In this document: piece by piece, positions 43,100 through 52,290 of the stretch | Layout of the letters: every line of letters begins with the position of its first letter | Position numbering within the stretch: the stretch's first letter is position 1 | Origin: LD21 sp963715785 | GTDB taxonomy: Bacteria > Bacteroidota > Bacteroidia > Bacteroidales > VadinHA17 | Assembly (NCBI GenBank): GCA_963715785.1 | Contig: OY970276.1 | Span: 4,526,001 to 4,590,000, forward strand | Direction: 5' to 3' | DNA: 64,000 nt | Position numbers and translations under genes: made by a program | The notes under the pieces: generated by a model | Database searches by the model: none | The model's input: only the letters and a program-made list of their open reading frames with translations | Told to the model about the DNA's origin: nothing

Positions 43100-45373
43100 T
43101 TATTTAATCCAGTTAACCTTCACCGATTTTACATCCCTTGAATTGGTGCCAATATAGATAATAAAATCTCCTGGCTCCCAGTCATACTTAAGATCACTGT
43201 TATAGAATTTCAGATCATCGGTAGTAACTTCAAATTCAATGTCTTTTTTCTCACCAGGCTTAAGCATTACCTTTTTAAAGTTTTTCAGTTCTTTTACCGG
43301 AAGGGAAATAGAAGCGACCGGATCCTGCAGGTACAGTTCAACGACTTCTTCTCCGGCAACTTTCCCGGTGTTGGTAACGGTTACTGAAGCTATGAGCTTT
43401 TCATTCCCCTTCAACTGACTCTTGCTTACTCTTATATCGCTGTATCCGAAGGTTGTATAGCTTAGCCCATAACCAAACGGATATAACGGGTCGTTAGTAA
43501 TATCAAGATATTTTGAAGTGAATTTGTTTTTAAGATCCATTGGTCTGCCGGTATTCAAATGGTTGTAATAAAGCGGTATCTGTCCCACGCTCAGAGGGAA
43601 AGTAGTCGTAAGCTTACCGGAAGGATTATAATCGCCGAACAGAATACTGGCGACAGCATTCCCTGCCTCGGTGCCTCCTGCCCAGGCTTCGAGTATTGAG
43701 CTGACATTTGCATTCTCCCATCCAAGTGTCATTGGTCGACCGTTAATCAGCACCAGTACCAGTGGCTTCCCGGTACCAAGCAGAGCCTTGAGAAGATCCT
43801 GCTGCACCTTTTGAAGTCCTATGTCACTCATGCTTGAGGCTTCCCCCGACCACGACGATGGTTCACCCAGAACAGCCACAATGACATCAGCCCTGCCGGC
43901 AGTTTGCAAAGCATCTTTAAGGAGTTGCTCGGGAGAAACAGGTTGTTCTGCAGCAGGCTTCTGACCGGGCATTCCGAAAGGCGCATCATTTTTTGCCAGT
44001 AATGGATTATCAGTAAGCTCACAGCCCTGCGAATACAGAACATTCACATTACTGCCTCCAATATTTTTCAAACCGTCGACTACGGAAGATACTTTATTCT
44101 CTTCTCCGTTAAATGCCCAGGTGCCAATCATATCCCTCCTGCTGTTTCCAAGGGGACCAATAACTGCTATAGTACCTGATTTTTTGAGAGGAAGAATCTG
44201 TTTATCATTTTTAAGGAGCACCATTGATCTGGCAGCTATCTCCTTAGCAGTTTCCAGGTTTTCAGGAGTCATCACATCGGTTTTTGACCTTTGCTCATTC
44301 ATATAGCGATAGGCGTCAGAAAATAATCCGAGTTTGTATTTTGCTTCAAGTACAAGACGGCATGCGTTGTCAATCTCTTTTTCAGTTACTTTTCCTTCAT
44401 CGAGTGATTTTTTCAGAGTGGTAAGAAATCCTTCGCCAACCATATCCATATCAACACCAGCTTTAAGGGCAAGTGCAGAAACCTGCTGAAGATCGCCCAT
44501 TCCGTGATTGATCATTTCATTAACAGCGGTATAGTCGGTTACTACAAAGCCCTTGAAACCCCACTGATTTCTCAGCAGATCGGTAAGAAGCCAGTGATTT
44601 CCTGAAGCCGGAATGCCATCGACAACATTGAATGAAGTCATTACGCTGCCTGCTCCGGCATCCACTGCGGCTTTATAGGGAGGAAGGTAATAGTTATACA
44701 TTGTCACTTTGTCCATATCCACTGTATTATAATCGCGTCCGGCTTCTGCAGCTCCATACAGAGCAAAATGTTTTACACATGCCATCATTGTATTATCGAG
44801 AGAAAGATCGCTTCCCTGGTATCCTCTTACCATTGCTTTGGCAATCTGCGAACCCAGCCATGGATCTTCACCTGAGCCTTCCGCAATCCTACCCCACCTT
44901 GGATCACGGGCTATATCCACCATCGGAGAGTATGTCCACGCTATACCATTAGCAGTGGCTTCCTGTGCTGCTATCCTGGCACTCTTTTCACTCAGGCTCA
45001 AATCCCACATGCAACTCATTGCTAACGGGATAGGAAAAATAGTCCGGTACCCATGAATTACATCCATCCCAAAAAGAAGAGGAATATGATGAGGAGAGTC
45101 CTTGACCGCAACATCCATTGAAGCCTTCATCGAAGCGAAATTGGCATTGAGCATGCCACCGATCTGGCCCGATTTCAGTTTCTGCTGAACTTTATCGTTT
45201 ACAGCACTTCCGGTAACAAACGCACCAGAGGTGGTTAAATTGAGCTGTCCGATCTTTTCCTCAATTGTCATTTTGCTCATCAGATCACTGATGAATGAAT
45301 TCATTTTTTCATCCTGGCATTGTGCTTTAAGAAACGTAGCCAGCAGAATAAGTAGAAATCCTAGTCTTTTCAT
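43100..45373 (-). CDS. bglX: Beta-glucosidase, glycoside hydrolase family 3
   Basis: This 757-residue periplasmic enzyme releases terminal glucose from beta-glucosides. It has a signal peptide (residues about 1-19), a GH3 N-terminal TIM barrel with KHFALYGAAEAGRDYN, and the catalytic nucleophile Asp280 in GFVVTDY. A GH3 C-terminal sandwich follows (VLVLINGRPM, then LPVKELK), and then a fibronectin type III-like domain at the end (ASVTVTNTGKVAGEEVVELYLQD). The length and order match BglX. It is a single gene. Confidence 0.94.
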   Translation of the reverse strand: MKRLGFLLILLATFLKAQCQDEKMNSFISDLMSKMTIEEKIGQLNLTTSGAFVTGSAVNDKVQQKLKSGQIGGMLNANFASMKASMDVAVKDSPHHIPLLFGMDVIHGYRTIFPIPLAMSCMWDLSLSEKSARIAAQEATANGIAWTYSPMVDIARDPRWGRIAEGSGEDPWLGSQIAKAMVRGYQGSDLSLDNTMMACVKHFALYGAAEAGRDYNTVDMDKVTMYNYYLPPYKAAVDAGAGSVMTSFNVVDGIPASGNHWLLTDLLRNQWGFKGFVVTDYTAVNEMINHGMGDLQQVSALALKAGVDMDMVGEGFLTTLKKSLDEGKVTEKEIDNACRLVLEAKYKLGLFSDAYRYMNEQRSKTDVMTPENLETAKEIAARSMVLLKNDKQILPLKKSGTIAVIGPLGNSRRDMIGTWAFNGEENKVSSVVDGLKNIGGSNVNVLYSQGCELTDNPLLAKNDAPFGMPGQKPAAEQPVSPEQLLKDALQTAGRADVIVAVLGEPSSWSGEASSMSDIGLQKVQQDLLKALLGTGKPLVLVLINGRPMTLGWENANVSSILEAWAGGTEAGNAVASILFGDYNPSGKLTTTFPLSVGQIPLYYNHLNTGRPMDLKNKFTSKYLDITNDPLYPFGYGLSYTTFGYSDIRVSKSQLKGNEKLIASVTVTNTGKVAGEEVVELYLQDPVASISLPVKELKNFKKVMLKPGEKKDIEFEVTTDDLKFYNSDLKYDWEPGDFIIYIGTNSRDVKSVKVNWIK

Positions 45374-45578
45374 ATTTCTTCAGTAAAGTTATTTTTATTA
45401 AAAGCATGTAAATTTATGAATTACCAAGTAATAATCACATATTAAAAAACAACTTCTCTCATGAGGAAAACCTTTTCTGGTCCATATTGTTTATCAATGG
45501 GGAGAGCAGGATACATACCAAAAATCCTTCCTGGTCTGAAAAATTGGTTTTTACTTTAAAATCCTAAATTATAAGAAC

Positions 45579-46601
45579 ATGGCAGATTTAAGAACACGAT
45601 ATATGGGTCTGGAACTGAAGAATCCTATAATTATCGGAGCGAGCAATATATCTACTGATATTGATAATCTGAAAAAAATTGAGAAGGCAGGTGCGGCGGC
45701 CGTGGTATATAAATCACTTTTTGAAGAGCAGATCCAGCTTGAAAACCTTGAACACTATGAAAGGAAAACAGAGTATTCCGAACGCAACGCTGAAATGATA
45801 AATCTTTATCCTTGTTCAATATCCGGAACACCTGATATAATGGAGCATCTGGTTGCATTAAAGAAGGCTAAGGATTCAATATCAATCCCTGTATTTGCCA
45901 GTATAAATGCAGTTAATGACGAAACATGGATTGACTATGCAAAAAAGATTGAAGAGATTGGCGTCGATGGACTAGAACTAAACTTTTACTCTGTGCCTGA
46001 AAAAACAGGAAGCGGATATGAAAATATTGAAAAAAAGCAAATTAAGATTCTCAGGGATGTAAAGTCCGCAGTAAAGATTCCCGTATCCGTTAAACTGAGC
46101 TCTTATTATACAAACCCGCTGAAACATATAGCTGATCTGTCAAAAGCAGGCGCCGATGGTTTTGTTCTGTTTAACAGGCTCTTCCAGCCTGACATTGATA
46201 TATATACTGAAGAGCATCATTTCCCATATACTCTCAGCAATAGCGAGGACAACAGGTTACCAATGCGCTTTGCCGGGCTTCTGTATGGAAATATACAAGC
46301 CTCAATATGTTCAAACACTGGAATTATGAACGGCTCCGACGTTATAAAAATGATACTTGCCGGAGCTGATTGTGTTCAGGTAGTGAGTACAATTTATCTG
46401 AATCAGATAGAAGTTATCAGTATGATGATCAATGATCTTGTCAAATGGATGAATTCAAAAGCCTATAATACTATTGATAGCTTCCGCGGCAAGCTTTCAA
46501 AGAAAAACACAGAAAATAAATTGCCTTATCATCGCGCACAATACATGGATTTCATGATGACTACCTCTCAGATCCTGAAAAAATATAAGATAATTAACTA
46601 G
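45579..46601 (+). CDS. Dihydroorotate dehydrogenase-like FMN enzyme
   Basis: This is a 340-residue TIM barrel. The start MADLRTRYMGLELKNPIIIGASNIS matches the DHOD-like group of Bacteroidota/Chlorobi, where the orotate-binding Asn/Ser positions differ from canonical PyrD. FMN-contacting strands are visible (VVYKSLFEEQ, ELNFYSVPEK, KIPVSVKLSSYY, GADGFVLFNRL, GADCVQVVS). The true substrate is not clear. It is a single gene. Confidence 0.8.
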   Translation: MADLRTRYMGLELKNPIIIGASNISTDIDNLKKIEKAGAAAVVYKSLFEEQIQLENLEHYERKTEYSERNAEMINLYPCSISGTPDIMEHLVALKKAKDSISIPVFASINAVNDETWIDYAKKIEEIGVDGLELNFYSVPEKTGSGYENIEKKQIKILRDVKSAVKIPVSVKLSSYYTNPLKHIADLSKAGADGFVLFNRLFQPDIDIYTEEHHFPYTLSNSEDNRLPMRFAGLLYGNIQASICSNTGIMNGSDVIKMILAGADCVQVVSTIYLNQIEVISMMINDLVKWMNSKAYNTIDSFRGKLSKKNTENKLPYHRAQYMDFMMTTSQILKKYKIIN

Positions 46602-46764
46602 AAATTCAATTGGCTGCGCCCTTAATTTGACAGCAAAGCTTTTAGGGAATCAGGTAGGCCAAAATTTCTCCGCGATCTCTGCGGCTAAGGTATTTCGACG
46701 TTTTCCAAGTCTCCTATTCATGGAGAACGACCGGGAATATATACTCATTGATTCAAAGTTTCAC

Positions 46765-46772
46765 TAACTTTG
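46765..46772 (+). promoter_or_regulatory. Candidate -7 promoter element
   Basis: TAACTTTG matches the Bacteroidota -7 consensus exactly, 23 nt before the ATG at 46795. The same octamer occurs upstream of the DUF4251 gene. No TTG lies at the usual distance, so it is only tentative. Upstream at about 46674-46686 there is a CTCCGCGATCTCTGCGG-type string reminiscent of short dispersed Bacteroidota repeats. Confidence 0.3.
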
Positions 46773-46794
46773 GTCGCAAGAAAAACCAACGGGC

Positions 46795-48234
46795 ATGAAA
46801 TTTATAAGATTATTCTTCCCCCTTTCCCTTCTGATATTATCTGGTTGCCGCACCGCCTGTGATTTAAATCAGGTTCTCGAGGATCTGCAGGAAAATCTTG
46901 ATTTCGGGAATGTGAGTATGGTAATGCATATTGCCGATTCTCTTAAAAACGTAAGAGGTGAAAAAGCAGATATCATTCACATTGCAGATTCCCTCAGTCA
47001 GATCGCTGAGAGAGTCAGCCTTGACTTCTCAGTAACAGAAGCAGAGGTAAATAAACAGATTGAAAATCTTAACGGGCCTTTTTCCTCAATGGACAAGATG
47101 GAATGGGAAAGAAAGGGCTGGCTTGAATGGAGAATGATAGATGGCGAAAAAAAATATTTTAACAGGGCAGCTTCAAATCTCATTCTGATAAGTAATTTTT
47201 ATGAATCGAAAGAAAAGAAATTACAGAATTCCGATGATTCTGCGGAGATGATTTTCAGACTGAAACATACTGAACAGGCACTTAAAGCCTCTGAATTTAA
47301 AAACAATCCTGTAGTCCCTGTTAAGATGAAGGTAACATACACAATCACGGTTCATCCTGATGTTGTGCCCGACGGTGAAAAGATACGATGCTGGTTACCA
47401 TGGCCTAAAGCAGACAATCCGAGACAAACAGATATTAAGCTTTTAAGTACCTCAGATCCCGAATATTTCATTGCACCTGACACAGCAATACACAGCACAA
47501 TATACATGGAAGAAGCCGCAAAAAAAGGTTTTCCTACGGTGTTCACTGTGTCGTTTTCTTATGTTTCAGCGGCTCAGCATTTTAATTTATCGGGAATAAA
47601 AATATTGCCATACGACAGAAACTCGGTTAATTATCAGAAATATACGTCTGAGCAAATCCCTCACATCTGTTTCACTGATAATGTCAAACAACTTGCTGAC
47701 AGTATTACGCGTGATGATGACAATCCTGTTTCAACTGTCAGAAAAATTTATTTCTGGTTTAAGGAAAATATACCATGGGCAGGGGCTCTCGAATATTCAA
47801 CAATACCAAATATTCCTGAATATGTGATAAAAAACAGAAGAGGAGATTGTGGCATGCAGACATTCTTATTTATTTCCATGCTAAGATCAAAGGGTATACC
47901 TGCAAGATGGCAGAGCGGATGGATGATGCCTCCCGGCTACCAGAACCTTCACGACTGGAGCGAAGTATATTTTGAGGGCACTGGCTGGGTACCGGTCGAT
48001 GTTTCATATGATCTTCAAAACTCTGACGATCCTATTCTTAAAGAATTCTACCTGTCGGGAATTGATTCATACAGACTCATCGTAAACGAAGGAGTTTCAG
48101 GGCCTCTTCATCCTGAAAAACAATACCTGAGAAGCGAACCAAACGATTTCCAGCGGGGAGAAGTTGAATGGAAAGGGGGAAATCTCTACTTTGATAAATG
48201 GGACTATAATATGAATATAACTTACCCAAAATAA
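46795..48234 (+). CDS. Lipoprotein with transglutaminase-like domain
   Basis: This 479-residue protein starts with a lipobox (LSGC, Cys18). Its N-terminal helical part (about 20-170) precedes a beta-rich linker domain. The transglutaminase-like core is at about 300-420. The Cys-His-Asp triad is visible: Cys in RRGDCGMQT, His in LHDWSEVYF and Asp in VPVDVSYD. The family includes peptidases and peptide cross-linkers. A helical repeat around EKADIIHIADSLSQIAE is coiled-coil-like. It is a single gene and may act on peptides or cell-wall material. Confidence 0.85.
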   Translation: MKFIRLFFPLSLLILSGCRTACDLNQVLEDLQENLDFGNVSMVMHIADSLKNVRGEKADIIHIADSLSQIAERVSLDFSVTEAEVNKQIENLNGPFSSMDKMEWERKGWLEWRMIDGEKKYFNRAASNLILISNFYESKEKKLQNSDDSAEMIFRLKHTEQALKASEFKNNPVVPVKMKVTYTITVHPDVVPDGEKIRCWLPWPKADNPRQTDIKLLSTSDPEYFIAPDTAIHSTIYMEEAAKKGFPTVFTVSFSYVSAAQHFNLSGIKILPYDRNSVNYQKYTSEQIPHICFTDNVKQLADSITRDDDNPVSTVRKIYFWFKENIPWAGALEYSTIPNIPEYVIKNRRGDCGMQTFLFISMLRSKGIPARWQSGWMMPPGYQNLHDWSEVYFEGTGWVPVDVSYDLQNSDDPILKEFYLSGIDSYRLIVNEGVSGPLHPEKQYLRSEPNDFQRGEVEWKGGNLYFDKWDYNMNITYPK

Positions 48235-48418
48235 ACTGAAAATATTCAGGACACGGTTGAAATTTCGACCGGCGGTGGCTTAGATCATATAATTCGTGCA
48301 GATTTCAGGTAAGATATTACACTTTATGCAACAATTAGCCGGATAAAATCGTATAATATTCCTAAGGTGGCGAAAGGGGCTATTGACAGAAAATCAATTT
48401 TATCGGGGTACAAAGAAA

Positions 48419-50956
48419 ATGAGAATCTGCATTACTTCATTATTCCTAACATTTATCTCATTAAATCTTTTTGGACAGGATTGTAGTATTCTGTCTAAAG
48501 CCAACAGTATCCTGCCTGACAGGTTATGCTCCCCTCTTTCGGTAAACTGGAATGTAAGTTACACGGGAGTCAACAATGCGGGCACCAGTGTTCAGATCAG
48601 ATATGACTGGGACGATGGTACAATAGACACAGAAAATACCCTGAATCCTTCCCCCGGAGTGTTTGAGGCAACAAAATTGCACACCTATGTCTCTACCGGA
48701 AATAAATGCAATTACAGACCAAGTGCCACCCTTGTCGTGAATGGCGTTTTGTGCTCTTCATCAACTCAGCAACAGATAGTTACAGTGTGGGATAATGATG
48801 ATCACAATGGCGGTCATATGCATATCAATCCTACTGTTTATCCTATTTGCTTTGGAAATGGCGCCAATGTCAGGTTTCAGGATCTTACGCAGTTTAATTG
48901 TGTTCCTCCCCAGGAAAATGATGTGCCAAATCTGTTCACCCGGTGGGTACAGTGGATCTACGGAACTGACATCACAATGACCGGCATCCCCGTTACGGTT
49001 GACGGTACTCTCAGAACTTATCCTTTTTCAGGACCCGTTATTACCTTACCAGGACCGGTTACCGGCTCGGGTGTATATTCCCAGACGATGAATGTCGCTA
49101 ATGACAAACTTATCGGACAATATTTTCAGGTGACTTTACGTAACTGGAATTATTGTAATCCCTATGATGATCCAAATATACCGGGACCACCTGTTGATCC
49201 AGTTAATGGTGATCATCCCCCGGTGGTTACCACGGCAATAATCCTGATCGTTCCTTATCCTGATGCCACTATTACACCGGTTGATACACTATGCATTGAC
49301 AGTAACCCGGTTACGCTGCATGCCCACGATTCTGGCGGACAATGGTCGGGAGACGGTGTATCGGGTAATACGTTTGATCCCGCAGCAGCAGGTGCCGGAG
49401 ACCATCTCATCAGTTACAATATTACCGATGGCAACGGATGCAGCGATTCTGACCAGATTACAATTACAGTTGTTTCAGGACCGGCGGTTAATATTGTTCC
49501 TGTACCCACTCTTTTTATCAATGATCCTCCTGTGATCCTGAGTGCGACTCCCCCGGGAGGTACCTTCACAGGAAATGGAGTGACCGTTAATTCATTTAAT
49601 CCTGCTGCGGCCGGCATTGGAATTCATATTATCACCTATCAGGCAGGAACCGATAAATATGGTTGTTCAGGAATTGATACAATTCATATTAATGTTCTAA
49701 CGACACCGCCTGACGCGACAATAACACCTGTGGATACTTTATGTGTACTAAATAGTCCTGTCACCCTGGTTGCTAAGGATCCGGGTGGAACATGGTCAGG
49801 TGATGGTGTAGTAAATGATAAATTTTATCCCGATGTGGCAGGAGCAGGAGACCATATAGTCAGTTATGAAATTACCGACATCAATGGTTATACAGCTTCA
49901 GACCAGATAACTATCACGGTTGTACCGATTCCTGTAGTAATTATTAATCCCGTCGGGACACACTATATAACCGATACGCCTTTCATACTTACTGCATCGC
50001 CTCCGGATGGAATATGGACCGGAAACGGAATAAACGGGGACAGGTTCTTTCCTGATTCGGCGGGATTGGGCATTCATATTATAACATATACGACCAAAAC
50101 GGATAAATTCGGATGCTGGAATTCAGATACCATTCATATTAACGTCGTAATGCCTCCGTCACCCACAGCATATTTTGCACCCGACACCACGGGATGTACT
50201 CCACTTGTGGTGACATTCAGGAATACCAGCGAAAATGCGTTATCATATTTGTGGGATTTTGGCGATCAGACATTTTCCTCAGAAAAAAGCCCGACCCATA
50301 CTTACAATATTCCCGGAAATTATATTGTCAGTCTCACTGCATATAATATTGCAGGTCAGTCGTCAAGGAATGGATTAATAAAAGTATACCAGAATCCAAC
50401 TGCCCAATTCAGCGTTTATCCCACCGATGTTATAAATAATTCTCAGATTGTTGTCTTTACCAACTATTCTTCTTACGGAGTTTCATGGCTCTGGAATTTC
50501 GGGGATGGTAATCAATCCTCTGAAGAAAGCCCATGGCACAAATACTCGGCTGAGGGGGAATATAGAGTCACTTTGCAGGTAACCTCAAAGGACGGGTGCA
50601 TCGATTCATCAACCTACCTTACTCCCGTTGTGGTTGCATACAAAACGGGCAATATCAGATTTCCTAATGTTTTCAGATGGAATGGATCGGGTCCCACCGG
50701 CGGGTACTGGGCTGAAGGTGAACTCGACGATAATACTTTCAGGCCATTCTTCACCAATGTAATTGAATATAAATTACAGATTTATAACCGCTGGGGAGTT
50801 CTGATCTACGAAAGTGTAGAACTGCATAAAGGGTGGGACGGCTATTTCGGGAATGCACATCTTGCCCTCGAAGGGGTGTATGTATATAAAGTAGTTGGAA
50901 GATATGCCGATGGAACCTACTTTACCAAAGTCGGAGATGTTACTTTCTTACATTAA
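48419..50956 (+). CDS. PKD-domain surface protein with T9SS type B C-terminal domain
   Basis: Starting at 48419 (not the TTG at 48383) gives an 845-residue protein with signal peptide (ends NLFGQ). The N-terminal part has PKD-like strands. Then come two 150-residue tandem units, each with PDATITPVDTLC, WSGDGV, SYxITDxNG and DTIHINV. Two PKD domains follow (YLWDFGDQTFSSEKSPTHTY and LWNFGDGNQSSEESPWHKY). The chain ends in a gliding-associated (CHU_C) sorting signal (IRFPNVFRWNG onward, NRWGVLIYES, GWDGYFGN, GVYVYKVVGRYADG). It probably acts as a surface adhesin-like protein. Confidence 0.85.
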   Translation: MRICITSLFLTFISLNLFGQDCSILSKANSILPDRLCSPLSVNWNVSYTGVNNAGTSVQIRYDWDDGTIDTENTLNPSPGVFEATKLHTYVSTGNKCNYRPSATLVVNGVLCSSSTQQQIVTVWDNDDHNGGHMHINPTVYPICFGNGANVRFQDLTQFNCVPPQENDVPNLFTRWVQWIYGTDITMTGIPVTVDGTLRTYPFSGPVITLPGPVTGSGVYSQTMNVANDKLIGQYFQVTLRNWNYCNPYDDPNIPGPPVDPVNGDHPPVVTTAIILIVPYPDATITPVDTLCIDSNPVTLHAHDSGGQWSGDGVSGNTFDPAAAGAGDHLISYNITDGNGCSDSDQITITVVSGPAVNIVPVPTLFINDPPVILSATPPGGTFTGNGVTVNSFNPAAAGIGIHIITYQAGTDKYGCSGIDTIHINVLTTPPDATITPVDTLCVLNSPVTLVAKDPGGTWSGDGVVNDKFYPDVAGAGDHIVSYEITDINGYTASDQITITVVPIPVVIINPVGTHYITDTPFILTASPPDGIWTGNGINGDRFFPDSAGLGIHIITYTTKTDKFGCWNSDTIHINVVMPPSPTAYFAPDTTGCTPLVVTFRNTSENALSYLWDFGDQTFSSEKSPTHTYNIPGNYIVSLTAYNIAGQSSRNGLIKVYQNPTAQFSVYPTDVINNSQIVVFTNYSSYGVSWLWNFGDGNQSSEESPWHKYSAEGEYRVTLQVTSKDGCIDSSTYLTPVVVAYKTGNIRFPNVFRWNGSGPTGGYWAEGELDDNTFRPFFTNVIEYKLQIYNRWGVLIYESVELHKGWDGYFGNAHLALEGVYVYKVVGRYADGTYFTKVGDVTFLH
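49259..50158 (+). repeat. Tandem duplication of a 150-codon unit
   Basis: Two head-to-tail copies start at 49259 and 49709, exactly 450 bp apart. Both begin PDATITPVDTLC and end with DTIHINV. Each unit itself consists of two related halves of about 75 residues (a WSGDG half and a GTFTGNG/GIWTGNG half), so an older duplication underlies the newer one. Confidence 0.75.
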
Positions 50957-51141
50957 AATCAATTTTAAAGTCCGCAGGAATCATAACATCCTTACTAAAT
51001 TCACGTTCTAATTAAGAATTTGTATTTAAAAAGGAAAAGATTGAACATGTTTCTGCTATGGACGTTATATAATGCGGTTTGGTACATTTTTTGAGGAATT
51101 TTCATTTTAAATTAAAACCAGTAACATTAATACTAAAAACT

Positions 51142-52197
51142 ATGAAAAGGAATGTTTTGTTTAGTGCGGTTGTTTTTGGTTTAATTGTCTCGAGTTGCAA
51201 CAAAAATGACACACAAAATCAGATGCAGCCCCAGGGACTGAAGCAGACAATTGAGAAGAATATTACTGATATCAACAACGCTATCAGTAGTATCTCGCAG
51301 ACTAAGAGTTATCAGATACTCTCATCTAATGATCTGACGGCTAAGACCGTAGCTCCTACTTCTTTCAAAGACAGCATCACTCTTGCACTGATAGCGGGAA
51401 TTTATGATTTTCAGCTTGACACAATGCCTATGCATCATAATTTCGAATTCCCCTTCCGGTTATTCAAGAAAACGGGCACAAGTGATAAGATGATAGTGAA
51501 TCTTCCTCAAAAACTTATATTTCACCCAAGATATCTTCACGACTTTTTAAAGTCAGATTCGGTACTGAAAAATGACTTTACAATTTCAGCTTCTGATTAC
51601 CATTTCTATTACAATTGGTGGAATAGTCTTGATTACAAACTAGTTGCAGATCTTTCACTTGATTCAGTTGCTCTTGGAAGCCTGAATATTTCTTCAGTTT
51701 CAAATTCCCTTAATGACCAGTCAAATTCCTCACAGTTTACTTTCACCGGCGGATACAGCATTTTAACTTCATGGCAAACCGGAGATACCAGTAAAATATC
51801 CTTTGCCCTTCTAAAGGATAATAATCCACTTCTAATGGAATCGACACTTTTCACAGGCATGGGATTTCACAGGAGAGAGAAACAATATGATCTGACTATC
51901 GGAAATGTTGAAATAAAGAGAGGATTCGGAATAGATTCCATACAGGTATTTCAGAATGGGATCCTTCAGAAAAAAGCAGGTGCAAAGATCACCGACAGTG
52001 CTGATTCTACAGGAACTATCTGCGGACAGAGGGACATTCTGCTTATTTTCGATGACGGAACAACTGCAGATTTAAGCACACTTATAGGCCCTCCTCTCAC
52101 ACAGCTTAAGACTCTGGTTACATCGCTTCATGACATGTACTTTGCGGAGAATGTAGTTGATTATATTGCGCTTAACATATTCTTTAATTCGAGGTAA
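51142..52197 (+). CDS. Hypothetical lipoprotein
   Basis: The ATG at 51142 gives a 351-residue lipoprotein with lipobox VSSC (Cys at residue 19); an earlier ATG at 51079 would add 21 residues before the signal. The body is helical near the start (KQTIEKNITDINNAISSIS) and beta-rich later, with NSLDYKLVADLSLDSVALGS and FDDGTTADLSTLIG. I recognise no named family. The gene is followed by a strong terminator and faces feoAB. Confidence 0.7.
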   Translation: MKRNVLFSAVVFGLIVSSCNKNDTQNQMQPQGLKQTIEKNITDINNAISSISQTKSYQILSSNDLTAKTVAPTSFKDSITLALIAGIYDFQLDTMPMHHNFEFPFRLFKKTGTSDKMIVNLPQKLIFHPRYLHDFLKSDSVLKNDFTISASDYHFYYNWWNSLDYKLVADLSLDSVALGSLNISSVSNSLNDQSNSSQFTFTGGYSILTSWQTGDTSKISFALLKDNNPLLMESTLFTGMGFHRREKQYDLTIGNVEIKRGFGIDSIQVFQNGILQKKAGAKITDSADSTGTICGQRDILLIFDDGTTADLSTLIGPPLTQLKTLVTSLHDMYFAENVVDYIALNIFFNSR

Positions 52198-52221
52198 ACA
52201 TCGTTTTGTTATTAAACAGGA

Positions 52222-52270
52222 AAGAACGCAAGGTTGATTTAATAAAAAATTCATCTTGCGTTCTTCGTTT
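52222..52270 (+). terminator. Rho-independent terminator between convergent genes
   Basis: AAGAACGCAAG (52222-52232) and CTTGCGTTCTT (52255-52265) form an 11-bp perfect stem with a 22-nt loop, followed by CGTTTTT. It ends the plus-strand lipoprotein gene; on the minus strand there is no T tract. Confidence 0.8.
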
Positions 52271-52290
52271 TTAAATTATTCCTGTTAAGG

